Shown here one piece after another: positions 22,301 to 37,300 of a DNA stretch of 64,000 nucleotides. The notes under the pieces were generated by a model. The model made no database searches. It was not told the DNA's origin and saw only the letters and a list, made by a program, of their open reading frames with translations. The DNA is taken from the NCBI GenBank assembly GCA_949825045.1, contig OX463829.1, positions 16,338,715 to 16,402,714 on the forward strand, in the 5' to 3' direction. Each line of letters begins with the position of its first letter. Within the stretch, counting starts at the first letter, position 1. The translations under genes and the position numbers were made by a program. This DNA comes from Argyresthia goedartella. Lineage: Eukaryota > Arthropoda > Insecta > Lepidoptera > Argyresthiidae.

Positions 22301-25300
22301 CATTCCGTACAAAATAACGGAAAAAGTTGGAAAAGACTCGTCGAGAGCCTCAGACCCCTTAAGGAACGTGAGTAAATGAGAGAGCAAACCTTACACGAAA
22401 TTAAGTTATAATCAGCGCATCATTATCTGAGCAGGATTAAAAGGAAAATATCTTAACTGAGATTCATTTAATTTTTACACTCACCTGTGCGGCGATGGAC
22501 TAGGATACGCCACACCGTCTTCGGGCATACCATGTCCGTACCTCACATCACAAGGTCGGTTCTGTGGCACCGGCCTCCCGTATATCCCCTGCCCTGGATC
22601 CAACTGCCTTACCCCCCCTCCGGTCACTCCTCCAGCATTCCCTCCCCCGCCTCCCTGTGACGTCATCGGCTCCTCTTTCTTCCTCTCCTCACAATTATTT
22701 AAAGCTGGACTGTCAGACTTATCGTCAGAATTATCTTTCTTGAATCTGCTGGATATCATGTCTTTGAGTGTGTGGTATGTTTTGCTGACAGATTTAGCGC
22801 TTTTCGGCGCGTCTCTCGTGTTGTCCTTGCCTGTTTCCACTGTGACTGTTATTGACTGGCTAGTGTCGGCCTGTAAGGATATAAAAAATATGATTTCAAT
22901 CTTAATTAAGATGCTAGCTGCTTATTAACTATCAAGGTGTCTTTAATTTTCTACCGTCATCTGCCAAAAGTTCACAGACTGCCAAATCAGGCTCGAAAGA
23001 TTATTACCGATAGGTAATTAAAATGCAAGTCGAGCACTAACCTCGAGTTAACGATTCTCAAAGTTGACTCGAGAGAGTGCTAACGCGCTTTCTATTTCTA
23101 TCTTTGACTCTTAAAGTTTTACTGACAAGTCATGTTTTTTCCATCTCAACCGGAATTTAACGGCTGTTTGTAAATTCCTACATACCTTTTGAGCATACAT
23201 CGAGGATTTTTTCGCAGGCACCGGTGGCTTAGGTGTGTCGTAACCCGGGTTGCGGGGTATGGCTCCCTGGGGCTGTATGGCGTACCCGTAGGTCTGCTCC
23301 TGGTACCGATAGTCGCATGATGTGCCAGCTTGTTGGTTCTGGGAACGAAATGGTATATATGGTGGAAGTTGGTTGATTTACATGAAACAGATTACTGTTC
23401 GGTTCCACCTTGCAGATTAGGTCTGACCTGTATCGTGCCCAGTTTTTGGGATTCAGAATTGATTGATATATGTAAAGATTGCGCTATCACACTGCACTGC
23501 GCTGACTGAAACCACGCTACTCACTATGGCCCGGATGCACAACAGGCAACTCAAACAATGACGGTCACTCAAATTCATGCTGGCTGTCGCTGTGTCTCGC
23601 CTTGAGAACTGACAGCGCCAATATGACATTTAAGCGGCATTTATTTGGCGGCGGAGTTAAGCTTGCATATGTAATTTTCCATTTGTATTTGTCTGTATAC
23701 CATTGTTTTATGCAATAAAGTATCAAGAGTTACTCTCGTGCTGTGATACAAGTTATTACGGCGTGGTTACTGTGAGAGTTCAGGTGAACAATGGGCTATT
23801 TACAAGTTTTGAATCGGACTTTTTGTTGCAAATAAGAAAGAGGTAACACAAGTCACCGTTTTAATGCGATGAAGAAAGTAGCAAATTTCACTTCGTTATC
23901 TTTGATTCGGCCAGCCACGTTGCTCGAATGCAACCTTATCGTTGGGCCAGGAGAGCGACAGTGTGGCTCCCAGAAAACGCGAAGAGAAAGCGTGGCGGAC
24001 CCAGGAAGAGATGGAGTGATGAAGAGCTTGGGACAAGAACTGGAGGGAGACCGCTCAGGATCGGATAGAGTGGAAGAGGGGAAGAGAGGCCTTTGCCCAG
24101 CAGTGGGATATTATGGGGTTATAAAGAAAAGAACACTTTGACTCTAGTAAGATTACATCAGTTATTTCTTATATCAATAAAATGACTCGTACATCGTTAA
24201 CTACGATACAATAATTGAAATATTAATCCACTATAATAGGTGATGGCATGTTTCTCAGCCCCTGAGCCTCATGGAGGTGGTAACCCCTCTCTCCTCACCC
24301 TATGCGAGAAAGAGATGTTACCCGCTCTACGCGCGGCACTCAGGGGCAGAAAGACTCTTTTACCGTTGGCAGATGATCAAATTACGAATTTTGAAAAAGT
24401 CCCCTTTTCAGCTTGGGCAAAAGTTCTTTCGTATGCCGGATTTCCGGCTGTCCTCAACCAGGTCGCGCTTCTTAACCGATGCTGGTGAAATTTTGTGAGC
24501 ATGTTTGATAATTATATGAATTTCTTTATAGATTTAGTTTAGAAAATAATAATGTCGGAGCTATGGGGCTACAAAGTGCAGCTAGTTTCATACTCCGTGT
24601 AGTTAACCAGGTGCATTCTTAAGTTTGTATGCGGTATTGAAAGATAGTGCAGTCGGTTTTTTATAATAATGTAATTTGTTCATCCGATAAACTTCAAGGG
24701 GTAGAGGGTGTGAGGAGGCAGAAAATAAAGAAAAAAAAACGCACATTTCCTGTGTGTCTCGCGAGGTCTACAGCTTACAGAGACTGTGGTAGAAATAAGT
24801 AAACACAAAAATACTAACATTTTCCAGCGCAAATTCAACCATTTTCCTGAACTTTTACGCCACAATTCACTTCACATTTTTCACTCTTTTTAACTGTCTC
24901 GATCACATATCCAAACTAAGGACTAATTAATTAAAAAAATCTAATTAACAACACTGGCTACTTACAAAACGCGAATTTAATTAAACTTTTTGAATTCCAT
25001 TTTTATAAACCACACGATTTACAGCCTGCCAGCCACCGACGGCTGCCTTGTCTACCGGATGCATGGCTTGTGGGATTCCGTCTACAACACAACGCTATTG
25101 TCTTATGTGCATGCGTGTCTGCCTGTTATGCCGAATCCAGACCATCCAATAAAATAATTCTTACAGTAAGATAGTATTGTCACGCAAGGTTTTCGCGGGG
25201 AGACAACATGTGAAGTTGGCAGAGTGAAGGAATTGAATACAGTGGATGATATTGATAGCTCAGCATACTCATCTCAGATCCACTGAATATAATAAATATT

Positions 25301-28300
25301 GAACACAGTTCCAGAAAAAAATGTGCATATAAAAATAAATGAGAGTAATAATCATTGATAGTACTTATATACCTAATTAGGAATATACCTAGTTTACATT
25401 AATCTAGGTTAGTTAGATATTAATCTAAGGCATTAAAAAAATCTTCAACCAAGACAAGAAAACAGAACCTAGCAAATGTATTTTCTGGTTTACTTTTTAA
25501 GGGTCATCGTAGGTGAAAATCGGATCTCACCTTCATAAGTAATTCGTCACGTCATGGATTTTGATCCGAACAAGATAGTACGGTTAATTTTCTCTATAAC
25601 TGTTATTGGTGTAATGGCCAAGACGTGAACAGTTGTAACAAGCTCAGTTGTGAATCATGTTATGAAAATAACATGTCGATGGTACATTTGCGTGTTGTGA
25701 TGATGATCGGTTGTTACTTGGTTATAGAAAGGCATTACTCAATCAATTTGACTAAATTGCTTATCAATTATGGAGTACGCAAGTAACGAAATATTTTATG
25801 AGCGTTGTTTGTATCTGTAAGTATTGTATCTGCAAGCATCTGCTTATATAATGACATGTCAATAAGACTAACTTCGTATGCGACTTCCAAACATACTGTA
25901 ACATCTTTGCGTATACGGGGTAACAGGAGCTCCAGTGGGGACACGTTTTAGCCGGTATCTTGTCCATATTATTAATCTGGAATAGATCGCCCAACAGCAA
26001 CCAATCAACTATTTTAACACGCGATTCGCAATTCGACACTGCGAGTCGGCACGCCCAGCACCGTTGCTTCTGCGTATGCGCACCCGACACGCTGCTCAGT
26101 ACACCGCATGAATTTTTATACCGAGCCTTTGTTGTTAGTGTGGTCGTGCCTGTATTAATTGCAGTCGCACTTGTATTTGAAATACGACTTGTAATCTGAA
26201 TTCATTGATTGCAAACAGTAATAAAAAATATTGTATTTCTTAAATAACTTACAGATTCAAGTCTATCCCTATGCAAACTAAAGAGAACCGGATGTTAGTA
26301 GGGAGAATTGGATAAGTAATAAACATGGAGAATGAAGAGAAAATAGGCAGTCCTCTCTAATAAAATATTTGAAGCCAGATGTTTAAAATCTTTTGTAAAT
26401 GTGCAAAATATTTGATGTCAATGTCTTGCCGTTGACTTGAAAATACATATGGGTATACTAAACTCCATCTCGTTATAAGGAAATGAGTAACGGGAGAAAG
26501 AGTAAGGGTGAGTTTGAGTGTTACTCGCTCACTCTTGAATTGGTATTTGTGCATCCACAGCTGCTTACTCGTAAAACACGCTGTTTAAGTTACTTTAAAA
26601 CTATTCTTAACATCCTTATTAATAAAGCTCACGGAAGCCTGTCCGTCTGTTAACACGTTCACTGCCTTCCGCGCAATTAATGAGCGGGGCGACGGGCCAG
26701 GCATAACGATCGGGTTCCTTGGCCCCTCAAGCGAACCTCATGCATGACAATACGAAGAATGTGACCTTAGGTCGACGGACAATAAATATTACGATGAACC
26801 AAATTGAATTCAAAATTCAGTCCATCATCACAACAAGCATAGCGTCACTCTGCTTCCCATACGGGGTGGCAGAGATTCCGACGATTAGCCAGTTATTCGT
26901 CACTTGATTTTGCATGACAGCGGGCTAGCCCATCGCCGCAGCTATGGAGATACGAAGGATTCCTCAAGAAGTTGAGCACATCAAGAAGTCCATCTACCTT
27001 TCTACTATCTATGAAATTACATAACATAACATTTACAAACGGGCGCATACTTTGCATCTGACCCCACACTAGGATACGCTGTGTTGTGGGAACCAGAAAC
27101 AGCCACGTCACAGACATGTCATGTGGTACAGCTGGGCCAGCCTACATACTAAATCACTACGCCCAGTTAATTCCGCTTCTGTTTGAAAAGTATCTAATCA
27201 ATTCATTGCAATGAATTTTATTGAAAACAAACCCGCATCAAAATCAGTCCAAAGTCCATACACTTAAATTAACAAAGACCTATCTTGACAATTTAATCTA
27301 GAAAAAAAAAGTGATGTCAACATTAACAGACTACTGCATGTTTTTTTGAAAAGATATTTGGTTTATTTCATAACACTCGCATTGGTCCGCTAATTTTCCA
27401 CTCACATTGCCATTTTTTTCTACACTAAAATAGCCATGGATACATTTTTACTTCCAATTTTCTTGCGGAATGACAAAGTTTTCATCTTTCATTCTAAGTA
27501 ACGGGTGTATATTGGCAGTGATTATAGATAGTCTTGTACTGTCCGTCCGTCTGTAGCGGAAAAGTCGTCAGCCGTTAAGTGAAACTGGACATTATGAACA
27601 GTACATGAGCGATAAGAGTAACTACATAGCTCCAGTACTGTTAAGCAATCAGTTGTGGTGTTATAGGAAAATAATTATAATTTAATATGGTCGCTGTTGA
27701 TATAAAATGGAATCTGGCTTTGTTGAGTACTTAATCAGTTATTATTCTTTGTTTTACAGCCGTTGCGTAACATGTATGTAATATAACGCAAATTATGTGT
27801 GTGTGTGTGTGGACAGCAGGACGAGCTGGCGGCGCTTGCGCTTCATGTAATGCTCGTTGTGCCGTCCACAAAATTCCCCTGAACATTACTTGTTACGCAT
27901 TATGGAGCCGGCTCAGAATTAAACCTATTCCTAACTTTGGCTTTACCAATTGATGGACGAAACCTATATGATCTGCGCTGGAGAGTGTGTCTTTTTCTAA
28001 ATGGTGAGGACACATAAAATAAACTCTATATAAAAAAAAACACCTCGACATATTATTATTATTAGCCTAAATCTTCCCACTGTTAGGCAAAAGCTCTAAC
28101 ACATAAATAACTAAAATTTAGTCCTCTTGTTTCCTTTTTAGGCTGATTACATTCACAGCCTGATTTCAATGAAATATTAAAATCCATCAATCTGTTTGAC
28201 CACAATTCCTTGTTAAGCTGATAACTATCGAACTACTGAAACACATCTAAGAACTGTTGCAGTGAAGTCTACTATCATTTACAGAAAACCGCATTAAAAA

Positions 28301-31300
28301 CCGTCCAGCCGTTTGATGGCTATGATGCCAGGGACAGGCATTCAGACACACCGACAACCCGACCGACAGACGCTGCAAACTTATATCACCCCTCTTTTGG
28401 TCGTCCGTGGTAATTAACGATTAGTCTACCAACCTCAGCATGGGTCCAGGCCGCCACAGCCTTCGGTGGCGTGTCCGGCGCCACGGCCCCCAGCCGCCCG
28501 CGCCTGCGCGCCTCCTGCACGATCGGAACCTTGCACCCCTTGTCCACGGTCGAGAGGATCACCTCGCGCTCGATCTGGGGGGGAAATTCCGTTGATTAAT
28601 AATCATCTGAGGATTTTGACTACACTGGATTTTGACTATACTTAGCGGCCCATATTTTGTAGAATGATAGTACCCCTCATTATGAGGAACTTTTCCCAAG
28701 AAACATACGGTCGCAAATGGGAAAGAATTTCGTCCCTCAGCACAATGACCCAATCAGCTGATTACAAGTTACCTAGGAAGACACGAAAATATGTTTTTTC
28801 GTTTGCGATCATATATTTATTGGGGAATGTTGTTGATAACGCCATCGTTATCAACAACATTCCCCAAGAAATATATGATGACCATATTTCGGCAAATGAT
28901 AGTACCCATGTACTATCATATGCCGAAATATGGTCAGCCAATTAAATGTCACCCTCTACGGACGAAAAAATGACAATTTATAAACTGCTGCTCAAATAAA
29001 ACGCCGCCTAAATGTCTTAATGGCATTGTCATTTCCCGAATGTTTAGTCTTGTAACACTAATAGTGTTCAATAAAATGTCGCAATTTCAAGTAAGAAGCT
29101 TTCATCGTAGCACTTCCTACTTAGTTGCATTTATGTGCAAGAAACTAGTTAAGAAAACGTCGTCTATTCAAGTACCAGTACCTATTTAGTCGTCGTCGGA
29201 TCTATTCAAGTATTTCAATGAGTCGGTTTATCATTGGCCTTAATGGACTCTGTCCAGTCTCAATCAGATGTTCCATGTCGTCAGCTATCATTACCATAGT
29301 ACTAAGAGGTGGATAGAGACAAGTATAATGCTATCTAACTCTCTTTGTCTGAGTGTTCACCGTAGTTCCATGAGTTTGTATGGAACTTGGACATTTTCAC
29401 AGTTTTTTTATTTATTTATTTTGTTTATTATAAACATGCATGCTTGTGATATTGCAGTTAAACCCAATCGGCACAAACAGACATTAAATCCAAGGACAGA
29501 GAAGCAACAGCTTACAGGATATAAAAGAGATCTTAATTTTAGCACATATAATAAGTGGCGACCCTTGCGAATCCCGTCCAAGAACATTGGAAGAGGAGCT
29601 CTATTTTTTAATCACTCACGTTACATAATATAATATATCGCATGCGACTTATGTCACGATCGAGTAACTAGTCTTATGCCGTCGATTTTCTGTGTTTTTG
29701 AATGGTTCGTCATCGTTAAATGCTCTCATATTATAGGCTTTATGACAGTGTCTGTGCAGGCAAGCGGCCTACTAAATCCTAGCAATAATATGGAACAAAT
29801 CGGGCTGTTGTATCTGTTGCAAATGTCACAATATTTGACGTTTTGGATTTGGAACAGTAAAATCGTAAGACAGTTTCACACTTTAAATTGTGTTGGTCCC
29901 GTATTACCCTATAAAGTCCGGTTGGTCCTGACCACTCGTTGCGCAATGACTGAAAAATACGAAATTTCGGATGTCGAAGGAAATTGCGTGATATCGTGCG
30001 ATTCAAAAATAGAGTTCTAGGTCCACCTCGGTTCTCTCTGAAATATCATTAAAGAGAGCAAGAGCCCTCATCACCAGTTGGTTATTTCCCCTGTTTGACA
30101 TTTTCTAGTTGGAAATTTATAATTTTGGTCGTAAATATCGCAAAAAAATAACACAAAACACGGTCGAAATACGGTAAAATCTAACATGCACATAATCGTC
30201 AGTAAACTCATACTTATAGACAGTTGTTTAGATAGATGACGAGGTTGGTGTGACGCCCGCTGAACACCGGCTGGTGAACGGTCCTCTATTTCGACAATTT
30301 CACACCCGACAACCCGATACCCGGGACTGTTGTTTATGGTACTATATATATATATTCCCCAGAAAAAAGAAAAAAAAGACCGTCAAAAATAACTCTTTAC
30401 TATAAAATGATGAACATATTACATTGTTTTACAGTTTTTATCTACACACGTATCATAAATCCTCTTTACTGCGTACAAAAACCACACGTTACGATCAGCA
30501 TAATGTTAAACTACTTGGTAAAAACTCATTTCTTATCTGAAAAATTTTCTACATTTTATGACATTCAAATTTCGAACGCCGACGACCGCCTACGTGCCGC
30601 CCCTAGTGTAAAGTTGGTACTACAGAACAAGCTAAACAACTGCAGAGTCAAACATGCGGTTCCTGAACACATCAAAAAGAGCTTATGATATGTGTGTAGA
30701 TAAACTAGTGTTTGTAAATGTACTTAGTTAGGCATTAAAACTCTCGAGTGATATTATTATGAAACTCGCCTTCGGCTCGTTTCATAGACCCACTCTCGAG
30801 TATTAATGCCCTCCATATGTAGCAGTCACACAAACTACTAATACGTATATTTAGCACAGATCACAAATAATGAACTGTAGAAACTCACGGTGAATGCTGC
30901 CGGACAGTTAAAGGTTTAGGTGGCTGTACTTCTCCCTCAGTGGACCTATGCATGACTGCCTCGTGCTAATCTTAGGTTTTCACTACGACTGTATGATAAT
31001 CAGTGATGTTTGTGTACATTCCGACTGACAACTGAGAATATTGACTGACGGGAAATCTATTGGCATTTGACGGTTGTACAGGACAGAATTTACAAAGCTT
31101 CGTCTATATTACAAAGAGAATTTGCGTCCAACTTTGTAATTAAAATGCTTCCCTTTGCGTGACAAGGGACCAGCCCACCGCCGCCGCAGCGAACTATAAA
31201 CTAATTATATGAAAACTTTCACATCTGCCACAAAGTTTCCTATCAATTTCCCCCATACAAATTGCGTGAGTTTTTACATTGGCGGACAAAGAAATCGAGG

Positions 31301-34300
31301 CATCAGTGAAAGTGTAATTTCTCATCGATATTGATGTGTTATTACAGCAACGGTAATTGATCTAATAGTTGCGATGTAAAAAAGTAATTTCATTGTTATG
31401 TTGTTATGGATGGTTCCTGTTTAGTTTTTTTGCGATTACGGAATCTTGTTTATCTTGGCTTACCTAATAAAACTTAGCCTTTGTATACGTAATGAATGAG
31501 GCAGAGTGATTTAGTACCTCAACTAATGTAATCAACAAACCGTGCTTGAATACCTTTTCAATATCACGAATGTAGATAGTTTATTCATTTTCTTAGATTC
31601 TTGATCGCGCCGTCTTACCAAGTGCCTGCCCTTTTGAAACAACGCCGACACTCACTGTCAGGAAGCCGCCAGAGTCATCATTTCAGCCTGTTAACGTCCA
31701 CTGCTGAACATAGGCCAACCAAAGTTGAATGAACAAGAACCAAAGTTGCTGACATAGCCTACGGGCTATGTCAGGATAAGCAAGCTGAAGTGGCAATGGG
31801 CAGGCCACATAGCGCGAAGATCGGATGGCCGATGGGGCAAAAAGGTCCTTGAATGGAGACCACGTACTGGCAAGCGCAGTGTGGGACGGCCACCTACGAG
31901 ATGGACCGACGACCTGGAGAGGATCGCTGGATCTCGTTGGATGCAGGTGGCTACGGACCGGTCACGCTGGAGTGCGATTGGAGAGGCCTATGTTCAGCCG
32001 CCAGAGTAATAAAAGCAAATTACCTCATTTATTACTCTGGCGGCGTGACCAAAGGTGACCCTAACAAAATGAATAAAATTTACAACTGAATTCAGCGAGA
32101 CCATTTTAAAGCTTCTGATTACGGTTGACAGTGAGCGCCTACTATCAAGTTTCCATATAAATTTGAATCGCCGCAAACTAGCGATATGTCAAAATATAAA
32201 AAAGGAAACGGACAGTGCATAAAATTGGATGGAAGAGGAGATCAAAGCTCGTATAGCCTCTGGATGCAGATTCTTCAACGCAAGTAAGGCCATGCTTAAT
32301 AGCAAACTCCAAACTGCCAAGTCCAAAATTACCATCTACAAGACTATCATTCGGCCTGTTGTAAGTTACAAGAGGCCGAATCATTAGTCTTGTAGTTAGA
32401 TAAAACATACGTTGCATGCATCTTGAAACTAAAACTAGCGGTTTTTGAGCGAAAGGTCTTGAGTCAGTCCGCGAAATGACGATACTTTTCGTGCCAGAAT
32501 GAAATGTAGGCACTGATTCACAAATTAACTATGGTCAAGTTTTGCAAGACACAAAGGCTGAGATGGGCAGGCCACCTATCTGATCCCTCAACAAAACAGT
32601 TCAGGAAGCGGTGGAAGGCTGTCTAGAAGAAGATCTGGAGAGCATTGCCAAGAAAACGTTTTGGAGAACGGAGGCCACAAACAGAGCGAAACGAAAGAAG
32701 ATCGTGGAGGAGGCCAAGACACACAAAAACAGGTTGTAGCGCCGCCGGAAGTAAGGATGAATCAGTCGGCGCTGATTGTCAGCCATAATTAGGACAAAGC
32801 CTAACTTGCTACAGGCATTTTTTTTCTTTTAAGTCTTCCTTTTTTCCTTTTCCTCATTTTTCCACAGAACATCGAACCATGAACCCTCGACACTTCTAGA
32901 GACGTTGCGAAAACCAAAAACAGTGAAGTCGCCCTTCTCAGTCACCTGTGACAGTGAAGTCTCTTGGCCTGGCAGATTTTTTTTCCAACTTACGGGGAAT
33001 TTGGCAGAGTGCGTGTGCAGGGCGGACATAGTGGGGGCAGGGGCCCCCGGAAGGGCAGCCTCGGGTGCCGGGGGCATCCTGTAGGGGGGCCCAGCGCTTG
33101 TCGCCTCGACTGTACCTGGAATAGAGATAATGTTTTTGAATTTAATATCTGAGGGCGAAAGGTTAAACATAACCCTAAACATTTATACATTAAAAAGACA
33201 CCCTCTACCAAATCTACGCATTGTTTTGCATTGTCAGATTTATCAAATATAAATAAACTAGATATTTTGTTTTTAGCTCTTTTGCTGCTGTAGTTGTCCT
33301 GAATGGAGAACATAAATCCACGTGAATGCTAAAGTATTTGAAGAAGAACTTAGATTGACGCGAATGCAATATAGCATTTGTATTTGGATAGTCTGTTTTG
33401 GACGAAACTTCAACAGCATTCGCATTTCTATTGCAGATATTTATTTCCAACCCTAACCTTTTAACCACTGTGGCATTTTCATAGGCGTTATTTGGTATGT
33501 TCATATATAAAGATATAAAATGTTGACGTGGGTAACAAAAGGTGTAGTCATATTTAGGGGGCTGTTGGGGACATAATTCCTAGGGCTTCGGCAGATTGCC
33601 GGCGGCAGGCTATTAAAATCCAGGGAAGGCCCGAGCTAACGGTACATGAATAGTTCTTCAATCCGCCATCACACAGGTTGTTGTTGACAGGTTCTCGCCA
33701 CCCACCCTACGCTACAGCAGGGAACCTCATTCAGACCAACTTCAACATCACGGATGCTTGGAAACAGGATTGGACTAGTAACCCTACTCCGAACCTAAAA
33801 AATGTGCCCCTGCCAACTTAGTACCCAAAACGTAATAATAAAACAAAAATAAATAATATGATGTCCGAACGTGGCTTCGAACCCAGAACTTATAGATTGT
33901 GCAACCGATATCAAACCAATTGCCACCACAACCATTAATAAGCCGTGATGTTATGTGTTTAAACACGTATCTTTGATTTATACAATCTCGTGGAGATTAT
34001 TCTGTGAAAGTTTTTTTTTTCCTATTACGGGTAATGAGTTACGGGACGCTGACGATGACGGACGGACGGACAGTCGGATAGCGGAGGCTTATTATTAGGG
34101 TCCGGTATGGCACCCTCCGGGTATGAAACCCTAAAAAAAGACCATTCGTGTACTCACCGCGATAGTAAGATAAAAAAAATATAACTAAGAATGTGTCGGC
34201 ATCTGTTGAGAAAAGGCAGAACTCCATTACCTACATTAGTATCACAACTCAATACCAGAGGGAGCGAACTGTATGCAAACTTGAGTCTCATTTTGTGTTT

Positions 34301-37300
34301 ATTTTGGCAACAAATATAATGATCACCAAAATATTTTTTTCGTACCCAAAATGGATAAATGAACACCAAAAGTTGCAAAAAATATCAGGGCAAAATACTG
34401 CGGTAGCTTAGGTGAAGGGTAAAGATTCTTCGTGTTAGATTGAACATGTAAGAACAACAAAAAATACTTAAAACATAAACTTAAGTACACAAAACATAAA
34501 AATAAGTTTGATGATCATTTATCCAAACACAATTTGGTGGACATTATCCATTCTGGCAGTCATTTCGAATTTATTGGTAGTAAAATAGGTGCGTTTTTGG
34601 TCATCGTTTAAACTTAAGCCGTTTATTTTGGCACAAGTCAGCTGTGGTGCTTTGTGATTAGAATAAAAAACTCGTACATGTGCTCTTTTAATTTTAACTA
34701 AATAATAATTGTCCCTTACCTTATTTTATTACGTGACTAAACATAATTGGCATTGTCATGATGGTAGATATTGTTCTTGAAATGACAGAGAAGGTCACAA
34801 TAACTAATATAATCCATATTATTGTCCCGTCAATCAATCAGTGTGATACACATATGGTATTCCTGCTATGCGATATATACGTATTTAAATATATTGTCCG
34901 TCCGCCAGTTCGAGATTAGCCAAAAATACCTTTGTCCATCTGTCTGCCTGACTGTTCCCGCCTACACATCGCATTTTTCAACCGATTTTGAAGGAAATGT
35001 GCACCTTCCCTTGTGTTCCTTGTTTTTTTAGTTAATCGCGATTTAAGATTGGGTGGAAAATAGAAGGCGGGAAAGTGGCGAAGTTTTCTGTAGCGATATT
35101 TATAGACAGATTTTAATCAAATTTGAGAGGCACGCTGAGGACTTCATTCTTCGCAAGATATTGCGAAAAAAACCAAATGGGGGCAGTGTAGGGGGAAGCA
35201 CTTCAAGAAGACAACTGATTTTTCTATGACTATTAATATATACAGGCAAAATAAGGCTATAATATATACAGGCAAAATAAGGCCATAATATATACAGGCA
35301 AAATAAGGCCATAATATATACAGGCAAAATAAGGCCATAATATATACAGGCAAAATAAGGCCATAATATATACAGGCAAAATCCCACAATTTTGTCAATT
35401 AGAATAAATAGATAAGAAACGAAAGTTGTTCAAAGTTCCGTCATTTTGTCACTGACTGACTCATCGATCATCAAAATTCTAATAGTTAGGGCATTTACTT
35501 AATTGATAGTTATTCAGAATTATGTCTCAAATAAACTCTAACTAGCCCTTTCTGTAACACTAACACTTGTATAAGATGACGCAATGCTTATTAGAGATAA
35601 AGTGCAGTGCTAATTCTTTCGTCACCATCCCACATCGATCAGGGGCTGACAGAGCACAGGAAATGACAGATTAACGGCGACTCTCACGGAGATAGGTAAT
35701 TACAGTCTACAGCACGCCAAGCTTTACTCTTGTATCTCCTAATATTTTTTTCACGCTCCTGTAGTAGCAACTTGTTGATAATACTGGTCAACACCGAAAA
35801 CGCCTAGTGAATGTAGTGAGTTAGTGAGTCCTACTTCCTTGCCTCATTTTACTTCTATGATTATAGATTGAGGGTCACGTTTAAATATTTTATCTACACA
35901 CGTATCATAAACCCTCTTTACTGCGTCCAAAAACCGCACATTACGACCAGCTTAATGATAAACTTCTTGGTAAAAACTCATTTCTTATCTGAATATTGAT
36001 GCATTATGACATTTCGAACGCCGACGCCCGCCTGCGTGCCGCCCCTAGTTTGTCTGTGAAGTTGGTACTACTGAACAAGCTAAACAACTGCAGAGCAATG
36101 ATCAATGCCACAATGCCGGTCGAATTTGCGATTCCTGAATACATCAAAGAGAGCTTATAATATGTGTGTAGATAAACTAGTGTATGTAACTATACATAAT
36201 TAGGCATTAAAACTGTCGGAGTTGGAGATTAAAAAGGCCCACAGGTATACACAGTCCTCATCCCTATTTTACTCATAAAATGAAGGCTTGTGTATTGCTG
36301 AGTGTACCCACAATCGCACCGGCACTTGCGCTCGAGTTTACGTTATTACTTTATGGGAAAATGTCCATTGTTCCTCCATCTTCACGTTGACGAGGGGGGC
36401 AGAGTAGGAACCCATGGGTAGTTTAGATTCAATTACACGGCCCTAAGTGTGTGAGTAGGTACCCTGTGAGGTTCCCAATGACCCGCCGTAAGTCTATTAA
36501 CAAGAAGTATTTAACATAATTTAAACAAACAAAAGAAACTCGACCGAGTACGAAAATAATCACTGCGCCAGCGAGCGGTTACCTTTAAATTGATAACTTT
36601 TAATTTTATCAGGTAAATGTGACTGTTTGTTTTAGTATACCTGTGTGTGACGCACAAGGGCGGCTCACATGCCAGCAATGTGCGAGGATCTTCACAAAGA
36701 AGGAAGGAAACGACGTCTACTGATGACGCGGCCGAAATCGGTCAGACCACATCATCATAGCTTACACAGTTACGAGTAGGTGTATTTACTACTGGTGTAA
36801 GATAGATAGTAACACTGGTAAGGAAGGTTTATGCCTAGGAGAGATGGCTGAGATGCCCACAACAAATATCTCTAACTTACTAGTGGCCCTGTGGGCAGTA
36901 GACCTTGCTAACAGGGGGGAACTGTGAACCAATTTATAGGTAAGTATTTTAGATTCAATCAAAATCAAGTTGTAAAGTAGCCGCACCAATAACTTTGTAA
37001 ACTACATTTTGGGATTTAAAATACAATCTATTGACTTTTTACGAAAATAGTTATAGTCTATTTCAGTCACTCTCATGGTCTGTATAGATCCTCTTTACTA
37101 ATCCTCTCCTACTTCGAGGAATCCAAACTTGGTATGTTTTGAAAATATGGATTTTTAGAAAACAGGCGGCCGAAAGGTAATCGTGTGGTATATTTTTAGA
37201 AGTGGCTCATGAAGCCCTTTAATTTGATACCCCACACGGTAGGTTTCAGAAAAAAAAAAAAAAAACATACAAAAAAATAATGACGTCATAACTCCCCTCC

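Noticed and set aside
26080..26125. Minus-strand TATAAAAA with a GC-richer patch downstream, considered as an internal promoter
   Set aside because: No insect initiator at the expected distance and no exon with matching phase could be found.
30580..30690. Frame ending ...HIKKSL* shared between TIR element copies, considered as a captured host exon
   Set aside because: The frame runs into the terminal inverted repeat and differs by indels between copies; coding origin cannot be supported without a match.
35100..35398. Minus-strand frames reading repeated LPVYIMALFCLYIL-like hydrophobic peptide
   Set aside because: They are produced by the 26-bp minisatellite, where every frame is open; there is no start context or splice support.
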